Assembly: GCA_017860375.1 (NCBI GenBank)
Contig: JAGDMB010000018.1
Coordinates: forward strand, 1-22,314
Direction of reading: 5' to 3'
Origin: Bacteroidota bacterium
Lineage (GTDB): Bacteria; Bacteroidota; Bacteroidia; Bacteroidales; UBA10428
DNA: 22,314 nt
Part shown: piece by piece, positions 15,013 through 22,314 of the stretch
How positions within the stretch are numbered: the first letter of the stretch is position 1
How the letters are laid out: every line of letters begins with the position of its first letter
The notes under the pieces: model-generated
What the model was told of the DNA's origin: nothing
What the model saw: only the letters and a program-made list of their open reading frames with translations
The model's database searches: none
Program-made: the position numbers and the translations under genes

Positions 15013-15652
15013 TTATTCAATGAACTTCACGAGCACACTGTAAAGTTTCTGTACCGGTAAACCCATGACATTGAAATAGGATCCCTCGATCCGTTCCACG
15101 CCAATATAGCCGATCCATTCCTGGATGCCATAGGCTCCCGCTTTGTCAACCGGATTGAACCGGTCGACATAATAGTCAATTTCCTCCGCACTCAGGTTCC
15201 TGAAAAAAACCTTTGATTCTGCTGTGAAGGATGCTTCTTTAAGGAGAGAATTAAGGCATACTCCGGTATAGACAAAATGCATTTTCCCCGAAAGTTTGTG
15301 AAGCATGTCTTTGGCATCCTCCTTATCACGCGGCTTTCCGATCACCTCATGGTTGAGCCATACAATCGTATCAGCGGTGATTTCCGATCACCTCATGGTT
15401 GAGCCATACAATCGTATCAGCGGTGATGAGGATCGTTTTTTCCTTTATAATGGAGGCATAGTTCCTGGCTTTGAGTTTTGCCAGAAACAGGGGAATGGCT
15501 TCCGCCTGCAACGAATCGGGGTAGGACTCCTCGACGTCATGGTTGCCCAGGCACTCAAATTTCAGACCCAGCTCTCCGAGCAAGAATCGGCGGCGGGGTG
15601 AAGCGGAGGCCAGGATGATTTCAAACTGATTGATTCTTTCCAGGTCGGTCAC
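15013..15652 (-). pseudogene. maf: Maf-like nucleotide pyrophosphatase, split by a 46-bp tandem duplication
   Basis: Maf proteins hydrolyse non-canonical or excess nucleoside triphosphates (dTTP/UTP class) as housekeeping enzymes. The first piece (15371-15652) carries LASASPRRRFLLGELGL and TADTIVWLNHEVIG, and the second (15013-15345) restarts at IGKPRDKEDAKDML and continues normally to the C-terminus. Bases 15335-15380 and 15381-15426 are identical 46-bp copies, and 46 is not a multiple of three, so the frame shifts and meets a stop at 15371. Removing one copy leaves 594 nt, a 197-residue Maf with normal length and unbroken motif order. The start is GTG 15652, 5 nt after the prenyltransferase stop. 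The duplication could be genuine or an assembly artefact. Confidence 0.9.
15335..15426 (+). repeat. exact 46-bp tandem duplication inside maf
   Basis: Copy 1 is 15335-15380 and copy 2 is 15381-15426; both begin tttccgatcacctcatgg and end atcagcggtga. No mismatch was found between copies, indicating a very recent event or an assembly error. Confidence 0.95.
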
Positions 15653-15657
15653 CGTTT

Positions 15658-16629
15658 TTATTTATATTGGTGAATAAGAAAGTTAACCAGCAGGATATAA
15701 AGCAGCCCGGCTACCATGACGCATTTTGTGAGGAGGCTTACCCTGTGAAATTCTTTCGCGGTGCGGGCTTTCACCAGAAGAAAACCGGTTGCGACAAGAG
15801 GGGCAATGAGCAATACAAGGATATAGATCAGGGTATACGGGTCAGGCAGGTAAAAGAAATAGATCAGGATCAAAGCCAGCGCTGAAATTGCGAAAAGCAC
15901 CATCACAACAACTTTTGAAACACCTGTGCCTGCAACTGCCGGCAGGGTTCTTCTTCCGTAGGAAGTGTCTCCTTTAATATCTTCCGCATCCTTTATTATT
16001 TCACGCGCCAGGGTTAACAGAAAAGCGAATCCGGAAAAGCCTCCCACCCACATTACCAGGTAAGATATGCTGAAATCCCCTGTCATCAGTAATTCGCCAA
16101 AGCGGGCATACAGCAGTGGAAGTTCAAACAACAGCACCAGCAGCGGAACACAGCCGGTTAAAAATGCCACGATCAGATTTCCGATCAGCAATTGCCTTTT
16201 ATACGTGGTGGAGTAAAACCAAAGGATACCGGCTCCCAAAAGGAACAAAACACCCAGGTAGAAATAATGGACCCGGAATGAAACAAAGAAGCCCAGCAAA
16301 ATACCAAGTACAGTCAGCACCATATGAATTGCCATGGTATGCTGCAGGCTGATGGAATGGCCTACGACCACATCTTCCGGATCATTGACCGAGTCGATTT
16401 TCCGGTCGAAATAATCATTGATGACATAGCCGCCGGCAGACAGGAACACGGTGGCCAGCATCAGTACAACAAATAACGAATTGCTCGTTTGAAGGGACAG
16501 CCCTTTTGCACTCAGCAGCGGGCCCAACAGCGACCAGCGGATGAGCGACTGGGTCAGCACAATCATCAGCAGGTCAGGGAGCCTTATAAGCCGGCTGATG
16601 GCAACGATACGGGAATATTTCTTTACCAT
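15658..16629 (-). CDS. UbiA-family membrane prenyltransferase
   Basis: This 323-residue protein, starting at ATG 16629, has eight to nine membrane segments. It carries the two Asp-rich loops that bind Mg-prenyl diphosphate: NDYFDRKID (about residues 71-79) and KDAEDIKGDTSYGRRTLP (about 213-230). UbiA enzymes attach an isoprenoid chain to an acceptor (quinone ring, heme or glycerol phosphate). In Bacteroidota, members of this branch are often annotated as geranylgeranylglycerol-phosphate geranylgeranyltransferase-like; the substrate is not determinable here. The frame opens earlier at 16653, but the later ATG overlaps the kdsC stop by ATGGTAA, typical of a coupled pair, and removes the non-conserved MDERRCFF. 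Confidence 0.85.
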   Translation of the reverse strand: MVKKYSRIVAISRLIRLPDLLMIVLTQSLIRWSLLGPLLSAKGLSLQTSNSLFVVLMLATVFLSAGGYVINDYFDRKIDSVNDPEDVVVGHSISLQHTMAIHMVLTVLGILLGFFVSFRVHYFYLGVLFLLGAGILWFYSTTYKRQLLIGNLIVAFLTGCVPLLVLLFELPLLYARFGELLMTGDFSISYLVMWVGGFSGFAFLLTLAREIIKDAEDIKGDTSYGRRTLPAVAGTGVSKVVVMVLFAISALALILIYFFYLPDPYTLIYILVLLIAPLVATGFLLVKARTAKEFHRVSLLTKCVMVAGLLYILLVNFLIHQYK

Positions 16630-17144
16630 AAAAAAGCACCGTCTTTCATCCATTTCCCATGCAGCCGTAACACCTGTTCGACCACGTCCCGCACACAGCC
16701 TTCTCCGCCACGCTGATGCGAAATATAAACCGCAATTTCTTTTATTTCTTCTGCGGCGTCGGCAGGACAGACCGGTATTCCGGCCTGAGCCATCACCTCA
16801 AAATCGGGAATGTCATCCCCCATGTAAAGTATGTTTTCCGCAAGGAGTCCGTATTTCTTCCGGAAGACCTCAAAGGCTTCGGTTTTATTTGTTGACCGCA
16901 TATAAATATCTTTCACTCCCAGGTAAACAAAACGTTTTTTCACCATCCTTGAAAAGCCTCCGGTGATAATGGCCACGGGATATCCAGCCTTGATGCAATA
17001 CTGTACGGCATAACCGTCCTTGATGTTCATCATTCTTACATATTCACCGCCCGGATGCAGCAGTACGTTGCCATTGGTGAACACACCGTCGACATCAAAA
17101 GCAAATGCTTTCACCCGGCTGAAACTTTCTTTGAGATTGCTCAT
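16623..17144 (-). CDS. kdsC: KDO 8-phosphate phosphatase (HAD superfamily, C0 type)
   Basis: This 173-residue cytosolic phosphatase converts 3-deoxy-D-manno-octulosonate 8-phosphate to KDO for the lipopolysaccharide inner core. HAD motifs are present: motif I FDVDGVFTNG with nucleophile D17 and D19, motif II ITGG (60-63), motif III K87, and motif IV MGDDIPD with D110, D111 and D114. The short size without a cap domain matches the C0 KdsC group. Its ATG overlaps the upstream DUF2520 gene stop by ATGA (17141-17144). A closely related sugar phosphatase is the alternative. Confidence 0.88.
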   Translation of the reverse strand: MSNLKESFSRVKAFAFDVDGVFTNGNVLLHPGGEYVRMMNIKDGYAVQYCIKAGYPVAIITGGFSRMVKKRFVYLGVKDIYMRSTNKTEAFEVFRKKYGLLAENILYMGDDIPDFEVMAQAGIPVCPADAAEEIKEIAVYISHQRGGEGCVRDVVEQVLRLHGKWMKDGAFLW

Positions 17145-17941
17145 TTCGTATTATGGTCTTCTGCGGCAAAAGTAATGATACTTTTGCTAATTTGCCGGTA
17201 AATTTCTGCCGTTAGCTGGTCACCGGCCAGCATTTTTAGATGCTCCTTCATCGTGCGGGTGTCATTTCTAAGAGCGGGACCCGTCTGTGCCTCGCGGGGG
17301 GACAACCGGTTTATTTTTTCCGAGGTTTCCCGGATCAACGGTTTCAGCCAGTCAAAAGGGAATCCTTCGCGTTCGAATAATGATTCCGCAAGCGTGTACA
17401 TATGATTTGAGAAATTGCATGCCATTACGGCGGCAAGATGGATATATTTTCGCTGTTCCGAGGTGATGGTCCTGACTTCCTTTGACAAGCACTTTGCAAA
17501 GGCATTCAGCCTGCTTTTATTCCGCGCGGAACTGGCTTCCACCAGGAGGGGGACCGATGCAAAATCAACGGGTTTTTTGCGTGTGAAGGTCATCAATGGA
17601 TACAGAACACCATAATTGACGGCCCTGCCCTTGAATATTTCCATGGGCACGCTGCCGGCAGTATGCACCACCAGAGTATCCCGGAAATCGCACTGACCGA
17701 TGACTTCCTCCATTTGGGAATCGGGTACGGCGATGAGGATGATGCCTGCCTCCGTTTCCAGTTGGTCCAGGCTTGTAGTGTAATCCGCCTGAATAAGGCC
17801 GGCCAGCTCCTTACAGGAGGATTTGGATTTGCTGATAACCTGCCGTACACGGATCCCCCTTTCATGAAGGGTAAGCCCCAGGTGCCATCCCACGTTGCCG
17901 GCACCTATCAGCACAGCGGATCGGATTGCGCTTTGCCTCAT
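17141..17941 (-). CDS. Rossmann-fold plus DUF2520 protein
   Basis: This 266-residue protein has an N-terminal NADP-binding domain (VLIGAGNVGWHLGLTL, motif 13-18; second-strand end at residue 38) resembling F420/NADP or 6-phosphogluconate-like oxidoreductases. The all-helical DUF2520 domain (about 130-255) contains KYIHLAAVMACNFSNHMYTL. The reaction is unknown. In Bacteroidota it commonly precedes kdsC, as here with an ATGA overlap, suggesting a link to envelope or nucleotide-sugar metabolism (inference). It begins 11 nt after the stop of the GT-C-like gene. Confidence 0.85.
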   Translation of the reverse strand: MRQSAIRSAVLIGAGNVGWHLGLTLHERGIRVRQVISKSKSSCKELAGLIQADYTTSLDQLETEAGIILIAVPDSQMEEVIGQCDFRDTLVVHTAGSVPMEIFKGRAVNYGVLYPLMTFTRKKPVDFASVPLLVEASSARNKSRLNAFAKCLSKEVRTITSEQRKYIHLAAVMACNFSNHMYTLAESLFEREGFPFDWLKPLIRETSEKINRLSPREAQTGPALRNDTRTMKEHLKMLAGDQLTAEIYRQISKSIITFAAEDHNTK

Positions 17942-17952
17942 GGTATTTCCCT

Positions 17953-19986
17953 TTAGGGTTTGCCGGGACTTAAACCATACAGGGAGTAGTTGACCCGGTA
18001 AAGCAGGGCCGGTTCATTGTCGTCGTTGCCCACCTGGTGGTGCAGGGAGAAAATACCGGGGTATTTCATCTCAATGATATACAGGTAACGCTGCACCGTG
18101 TTGATGATCCGTTCTGTCTTTGCATTCGGGATGGCCCTTAGGTTTGCGGCTATCGCATATTCCACCTTGTTGATCCTTAAATTATTAAGCAGGGTGTCGG
18201 GCGAGATCCCGTAAAACGTCTTGTTGTTCCGGTGCAAAAGCCTGAGCATGGAGTCGGCTGAAATGGATGAGATCTGATTCTGACGGAGAAAGGCTTCCAT
18301 TTGGGGAAAAGAAGCATCGTTCCGGTGCAGGGTATATATTTCATCTTCCTGGCTCACCACGGCCACCATGGAGGGTTTTGTGACCAGATGCTGCACCAGG
18401 GGAATGTTCTTTCTGTACAGATCATTCTGCCGGATGGCAACCAGCGGTCCCGTCCTTTCCGTCAGCCTGGCAACCAGCGTATCCGCATCTTCCGTGGGGA
18501 AACGGTACATGGGGTAGAACTCCTTGCCCTTGCTGTAAACGAACGACATCGAAGGCTTGCGGGAGACCACCACGGTGCTTTCCGGAAGGTTTTTACCCAC
18601 CCATTCACTCATTTTCAGGAAGTTCTGCCAATCAGGAGTGAAACCGTAATACAGGTTGCCGCGGAGGTTTTTAGCCAGCACTTTCTGGTTCTCTTTGAGT
18701 TTCTGTGATGTATCGGACAGGGAAGTGAAGAAAATAATCACCAGAAGGCCTGCGGTTACAAGCGGCACTATTTTCATTTTGCCCGTGGTGAACAGCTGGG
18801 ATAGCCCCCAGGCAAACAAGATCAGCATAAAGGGGACATAAATGAGGATGAGCCTGGACTGATCCCACGATTGTTGAAGCGTAATAAAGGTAATGCACAC
18901 GGCACATCCCAGATAAAGAGCCAAGGCTGTCATGTATTTGTTTTTTCTGCGAAACGCCAGAATCAGGGCCAGCAGAAACAGTGCAATAACCAGCAAGGTG
19001 ACAAAAACACTGGTTTCTGTAGACTGCTGATCTTTCCATCCGATAATCTTAAAAAAATGTTTGGACAAATACAGCTTGCAGTTCTGCATGAACCTCACCA
19101 CCATGCCGCTGAGATCTTCAAGCCCCGCAGCTTTGCTGTATGCATTTTTATAAAGGATTTCTTCCACCCGACCGCCGCCTGCTCCGGGAATGATTCCCCA
19201 AACAATCCATTTATAAAGGGAAAACGGAATGTAAAACACCAGAAAGGAAAGGAAAGAACGCAAGGCAGATGCATATTGCCGCGTAACCAGCAGGTAAAAT
19301 AAAACCGCAATGATCATGGCATATCCGACGGGTCGTGTGATGGACAACAGCATCATCATTAATCCGAATGTCAGCCATAACACTATCCTGGTTTTTGGAT
19401 TGAAATCAGATCGTTCCGCCACATCCAGAATTTCAAAAAACAGGAAGAATGAAAACGCCTGAAGGAAAAGATACAAGGCCTCACTATACGTCTGACTGGC
19501 AAAGTACAGGAGTGAGGAATTGACACTGGCGCACAGCAGTATGAGGGAAAGCAGCAGCGATGGCATCCTGCGCCTGAATGCAAGATAGATAAAGATCAGG
19601 TGACCCACAATAAAAACAAAGGAGGTTATTTTGAACACAATGAGATTGAATCCGAATATCAGATAAGGCAAGCTCAGGAAAATGGGATAGAAGGAGCCAT
19701 GCCAGGAAGGGAACTCCCTGCCTTCCATAAACTTTTTGGCGCTCAGAATATAATCGGAATCATCACCTCCGGAGCTGATTTTGACGTCAAACAGGGATAT
19801 TCCCAGGAAAAGCGTCAGAAAAAGGGAAACATAGAATAAACCCGGAAGGTATTTGCTGAACGTGCTTTCCCAAAGATCGAAAGGTCTGTCAGCCTGTGCA
19901 TTTATCCTGCCGGATTTTTGTCTGGTTTGGGATTGGGGGGAGACCGTTTTCCGGGAATTCTTCTGTACAGGATGTTTTTTTGACAT
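17953..19986 (-). CDS. GT-C-like polytopic membrane glycosyltransferase (ArnT/GT39-like)
   Basis: This 677-residue protein has a basic, polar N-terminal tail (1-40), then about nine to eleven membrane segments up to residue 420, and a soluble C-terminal domain of about 250 residues. The first extracytoplasmic loop contains SSGGDDSDYILSAKKF (D75, D76, D78), the acidic motif position used by GT-C enzymes such as ArnT and protein mannosyltransferases to bind a polyprenyl-phosphate sugar. Substrate and acceptor are unknown. It leads the operon with DUF2520, kdsC, the prenyltransferase and maf, and it is divergent from a gene with a polyprenyl-sugar-synthase-like domain. Another multi-span membrane protein family remains possible. 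Confidence 0.65.
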   Translation of the reverse strand: MSKKHPVQKNSRKTVSPQSQTRQKSGRINAQADRPFDLWESTFSKYLPGLFYVSLFLTLFLGISLFDVKISSGGDDSDYILSAKKFMEGREFPSWHGSFYPIFLSLPYLIFGFNLIVFKITSFVFIVGHLIFIYLAFRRRMPSLLLSLILLCASVNSSLLYFASQTYSEALYLFLQAFSFFLFFEILDVAERSDFNPKTRIVLWLTFGLMMMLLSITRPVGYAMIIAVLFYLLVTRQYASALRSFLSFLVFYIPFSLYKWIVWGIIPGAGGGRVEEILYKNAYSKAAGLEDLSGMVVRFMQNCKLYLSKHFFKIIGWKDQQSTETSVFVTLLVIALFLLALILAFRRKNKYMTALALYLGCAVCITFITLQQSWDQSRLILIYVPFMLILFAWGLSQLFTTGKMKIVPLVTAGLLVIIFFTSLSDTSQKLKENQKVLAKNLRGNLYYGFTPDWQNFLKMSEWVGKNLPESTVVVSRKPSMSFVYSKGKEFYPMYRFPTEDADTLVARLTERTGPLVAIRQNDLYRKNIPLVQHLVTKPSMVAVVSQEDEIYTLHRNDASFPQMEAFLRQNQISSISADSMLRLLHRNNKTFYGISPDTLLNNLRINKVEYAIAANLRAIPNAKTERIINTVQRYLYIIEMKYPGIFSLHHQVGNDDNEPALLYRVNYSLYGLSPGKP

Positions 19987-20065
19987 GACGGATTGTTTTA
20001 CCGGCTAAAATTAAGAAACTTTATAATAAATGATTTCAAATAATCTGATTCAATAAAAACCTTTT

Positions 20066-20073
20066 TACATTTG
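20066..20073 (+). promoter_or_regulatory. -7 element upstream of the methyltransferase-GT2 gene
   Basis: TACATTTG matches TAnnTTTG exactly. The start is predicted near 20080, about 13 nt before ATG 20093. The upstream -33 element is poor (TCTG at about the right distance). No clear promoter was recognised for the divergent GT-C operon in 19987-20065. Confidence 0.5.
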
Positions 20074-20092
20074 AGTCGCGAAAATATTTGCC

Positions 20093-21499
20093 ATGCTGGA
20101 AAAAAAGAAACTGATTGCATATTATGACGAACAGGCTGCTTCCATTGAAAAGTGGAGAAAAAGAAACCGGCTGTACCATAAAACCCTGGAAAAATATTGT
20201 GCATTTGTAATTCCCGAAGGGAGCAGGGTCCTTGAAATCGGATCGGGTAACGGCGACCTGCTCAATGCGGTCAAACCTTCGCGGGGTGTGGGCATTGATT
20301 TTTCCGAAAAAATGGTGGCCCTGGCGCGCAAAAAATACCCCGGCCTTGAATTTCTTTGCATGGACGGCGAACAATTCAGCCTTCCGGAAAAATTCGACTA
20401 TATCCTGTTGTCCGATATTTTCTGTACGCTGGTCGACATCCAGGCAGTCCTGAAATGTATCAGGCCATTGGTCAGCAAGCACACGCGGCTGGTAATTTCG
20501 AACTACAATTACCTCTGGACTCCTGTATTAAAACTGGGAGAAAGAATGGGCCTGAAATCACGGCAGCCCCTGCAAAACTGGCTTTCCTTCCGCGATATCG
20601 AATTGCTGCTGACCCTGGAAAGTTTCGAATCCATCAAAGTGGAACGAAAACTCCTTTTTCCCAAGTATATACCCATACTGAACTGGGTATGCAATACTTT
20701 TTTCGCCAATCTGCCCCTGATCAACCATCTCAATGTCATTTTCTTTATCATTGCCCGTCCGGTAGAGAAAGTTGCGGATGAATTCACCGTTTCAATCGTC
20801 ATACCGGCACGCAATGAAGAAGGCAATATAGAGAATGCCATTCAGCGAATCCCGAAATTTGGCAGGCACCAGGAGTTTATTTTTGTGGAAGGGAATTCAA
20901 AAGACAATACCATGGAGGCCATGCTGAGGGTGAAAGAAAAATATCCCGGGCATGATATAAAGATCATAAAACAAACCGGCAAGGGAAAAGGCAATGCGGT
21001 TCGCGAAGGCTTTGAAATGGCAACGGGCGACATCCTGATGATACTCGATGCGGATCTCACCACTCCTCCTGAAGATATGCCCAAGTTTTACGATGCCATT
21101 GCACGCAATCACGGAGAATTCATAAATGGCTGCAGGCTGGTGTACCCGATGGAAAAACAGGCCATGCGGTTTCTGAACCTTCTGGGCAACACATTTTTTG
21201 GATGGCTGTTTACCTATCTGTTGGGACAACGGCTGAAAGACACCCTATGTGGGACAAAGGTTTTGTTCCGCGAAGACTATTTTAAGATCAAGACAAACCG
21301 GAATTATTTCGGCGATTTTGATCCTTTTGGCGATTTCGACCTGTTGTTTGGCGCATCCAAACTTAATCTGAAAATCGTTGAGGTCATTGTAAGGTATCGT
21401 GACCGTGAGTATGGAACCACGCAGATCAGCCGTTTTAAACACGGGTGGTTGCTGCTCAAGATGTGCTTTTTTGCTGCGTTTAAACTGAAATTCAAATAA
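20093..21499 (+). CDS. fusion of SAM methyltransferase and GT2 polyprenyl-sugar-synthase-like domains
   Basis: This 468-residue protein has an N-terminal class I methyltransferase (residues 30-190; SAM motif VLEIGSGNGDLL 46-57, acidic D69). Residues 195-222 are hydrophobic, then a family 2 glycosyltransferase follows (231-400). The GT2 part has VSIVIPARNEEGNIENAI, the nucleotide-binding acid E266 (FVEGNS), and the metal-binding DADLTT (D319, D321), as in dolichyl/polyprenyl-phosphate mannosyl or glucosyl synthases. A hydrophobic C-terminus (450-463) could be a membrane contact. A methyltransferase fused to such a GT2 is uncommon; a sugar O-methylation or lipid-linked donor role is inference. 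It is followed by a second methyltransferase 90 nt later. Confidence 0.8.
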   Translation: MLEKKKLIAYYDEQAASIEKWRKRNRLYHKTLEKYCAFVIPEGSRVLEIGSGNGDLLNAVKPSRGVGIDFSEKMVALARKKYPGLEFLCMDGEQFSLPEKFDYILLSDIFCTLVDIQAVLKCIRPLVSKHTRLVISNYNYLWTPVLKLGERMGLKSRQPLQNWLSFRDIELLLTLESFESIKVERKLLFPKYIPILNWVCNTFFANLPLINHLNVIFFIIARPVEKVADEFTVSIVIPARNEEGNIENAIQRIPKFGRHQEFIFVEGNSKDNTMEAMLRVKEKYPGHDIKIIKQTGKGKGNAVREGFEMATGDILMILDADLTTPPEDMPKFYDAIARNHGEFINGCRLVYPMEKQAMRFLNLLGNTFFGWLFTYLLGQRLKDTLCGTKVLFREDYFKIKTNRNYFGDFDPFGDFDLLFGASKLNLKIVEVIVRYRDREYGTTQISRFKHGWLLLKMCFFAAFKLKFK

Positions 21500-21589
21500 C
21501 CTGTGAAACAAGTTGTGTGTTTCAAACGCTGTGTTTGTTTGCATCCTTTGCCGATAGTATTTCCTTTGCCAGCAATATAGTATCCGGGA

Positions 21590-22314
21590 ATGGACTTGGG
21601 TCAGCACAATATCGAAATTCAGCAGAACCTTGATTTCTGGCAAAGGAAACCAAAGTTGCAGGAAATTTACAGGGGATTTTACCGGCTGATAGCTGCGCAG
21701 CTGAACCGCACCGTTGAGGGAAAAATTGTTGAGCTGGGGTCAGGCATCGGGAATGTTAAAATGATGATCCCCGATGCCATATGTTCTGACCTTTTCCCGA
21801 ATCCCTGGATCGATCAGGTTGAAAATGCATACCGGCTTAGTTTTCAGGATGGCAGTGTTTCGAACCTTATTCTGTTTGATGTCTTTCATCACCTCGAACA
21901 TCCGGGCACGGCCCTTGCTGAATGTAACCGTGTGCTTCAGCCTTCGGGCAGGGTTATCATTTTCGAGCCGTATATAAGCCTGACAGGGCTGTTGGTCTAT
22001 GGAATGTTCCATCATGAACCGGTTGCCATAAATAAAAAAATTAACTGGTTTGCCCCGGAAGATTTTGATCCCTGGAAAAGCAGGTATTATGCTGCGCAGG
22101 GAAATGCCACACGCGTATTCTTTTCCGGAAGGTATTCCGGTAATCTGAAGGGATTTGATTTGGTGTACAGGAAAAGGATACCATCTATTTCCTATATAGC
22201 CTCCGGTGGTTACAGCAAACCGCAGATGCTTCCCGACAGGATGTTCGGACTTCTGGACAGGCTGGAAACGGTCTTTCAGCTTCTACCTTGGTTATTTGCA
22301 ACAAGGGTTTTGGT
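21590..22314 (+). CDS. class I SAM-dependent methyltransferase, partial at right edge
   Basis: Translation from ATG 21590 stays open to the window end (241 codons, no stop), so the 3' end is missing. It carries KIVELGSGIGNVKMM (motif I, residues 45-59), D67 after the second strand, LILFDVFHHLEHPG (94-107, the post-II Methyltransf_11 motif) and VLQPSGRVIIFEPYI (116-129). This fits small-molecule or glycolipid methyltransferases. It follows the methyltransferase-GT2 gene on the same strand, so the pair likely belongs to one locus. The substrate is unknown. Confidence 0.85.
   Translation, partial: MDLGQHNIEIQQNLDFWQRKPKLQEIYRGFYRLIAAQLNRTVEGKIVELGSGIGNVKMMIPDAICSDLFPNPWIDQVENAYRLSFQDGSVSNLILFDVFHHLEHPGTALAECNRVLQPSGRVIIFEPYISLTGLLVYGMFHHEPVAINKKINWFAPEDFDPWKSRYYAAQGNATRVFFSGRYSGNLKGFDLVYRKRIPSISYIASGGYSKPQMLPDRMFGLLDRLETVFQLLPWLFATRVL

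Noticed and set aside
21504..21524. Terminator after the methyltransferase-GT2 gene
   Set aside because: TGAAAC/GTTTCA forms a 6-bp stem with a 9-base loop but lacks a U-run, so it is too weak to call.

Overview
The window looks like the chromosome of a Bacteroidota bacterium, probably Bacteroidales-like and free-living or sediment-type. The evidence is a PorT-like type IX secretion protein, a lipoprotein Omp85 of the TamL type, an S46 dipeptidyl-peptidase of the DPP11 type, the order rpsU - tyrosine recombinase - hpf - tRNA-Thr/Tyr/Gly, and several TTTTG-N19-TAnnTTTG promoters. No phage, insertion sequence, plasmid or CRISPR signal was seen. Most of the window is housekeeping and cell-envelope chromosome.

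Layout. 1-535: three tRNA genes on the minus strand (Thr, Tyr, Gly in transcription order) with their own promoter. In related genomes tuf, secE, nusG and rplK usually follow, which would lie just left of the window. 540-2193: rpsU, a XerC/D-type recombinase and a short hibernation factor read as one minus-strand operon. 2371-3309: a membrane-anchored protein with three helix-hairpin-helix units. 3533-5872: TamL, divergent from a TrmH/SpoU RNA methyltransferase (6019-6798). 6828-9176: porT followed by an FAD oxidoreductase, both starting at TTG. 9358-10437: a lone plus-strand Ldh2-type dehydrogenase. 10459-12641: a two-gene unit of a secreted nucleoside-hydrolase-like/FmdE fusion and a polytopic membrane protein with a histidine-rich loop. 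12823-14964: DPP11. 15013-19986: a tightly packed minus-strand operon of a GT-C-like membrane protein, a Rossmann/DUF2520 protein, KdsC, a UbiA prenyltransferase and Maf. 20093 to the right edge: a divergent plus-strand pair, a methyltransferase-GT2 fusion and a partial methyltransferase.

The most notable points are: (1) maf is split by an exact 46-bp tandem duplication whose removal restores a 197-codon frame; (2) a fused nucleosidase-like/FmdE secreted protein, with apparent loss of nucleosidase catalytic residues, is translationally coupled to a metal-transporter-like protein; (3) a methyltransferase-polyprenyl-sugar-synthase-like fusion lies divergent from a GT-C-like enzyme, a plausible donor/acceptor pair for envelope glycan or lipid modification; (4) intergenic 8-bp and 7-bp tandem arrays abut, or in one case enter, the ends of genes.

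Functions are assigned from protein motifs read by eye. No database search was run, so names of poorly defined families are family-level calls.
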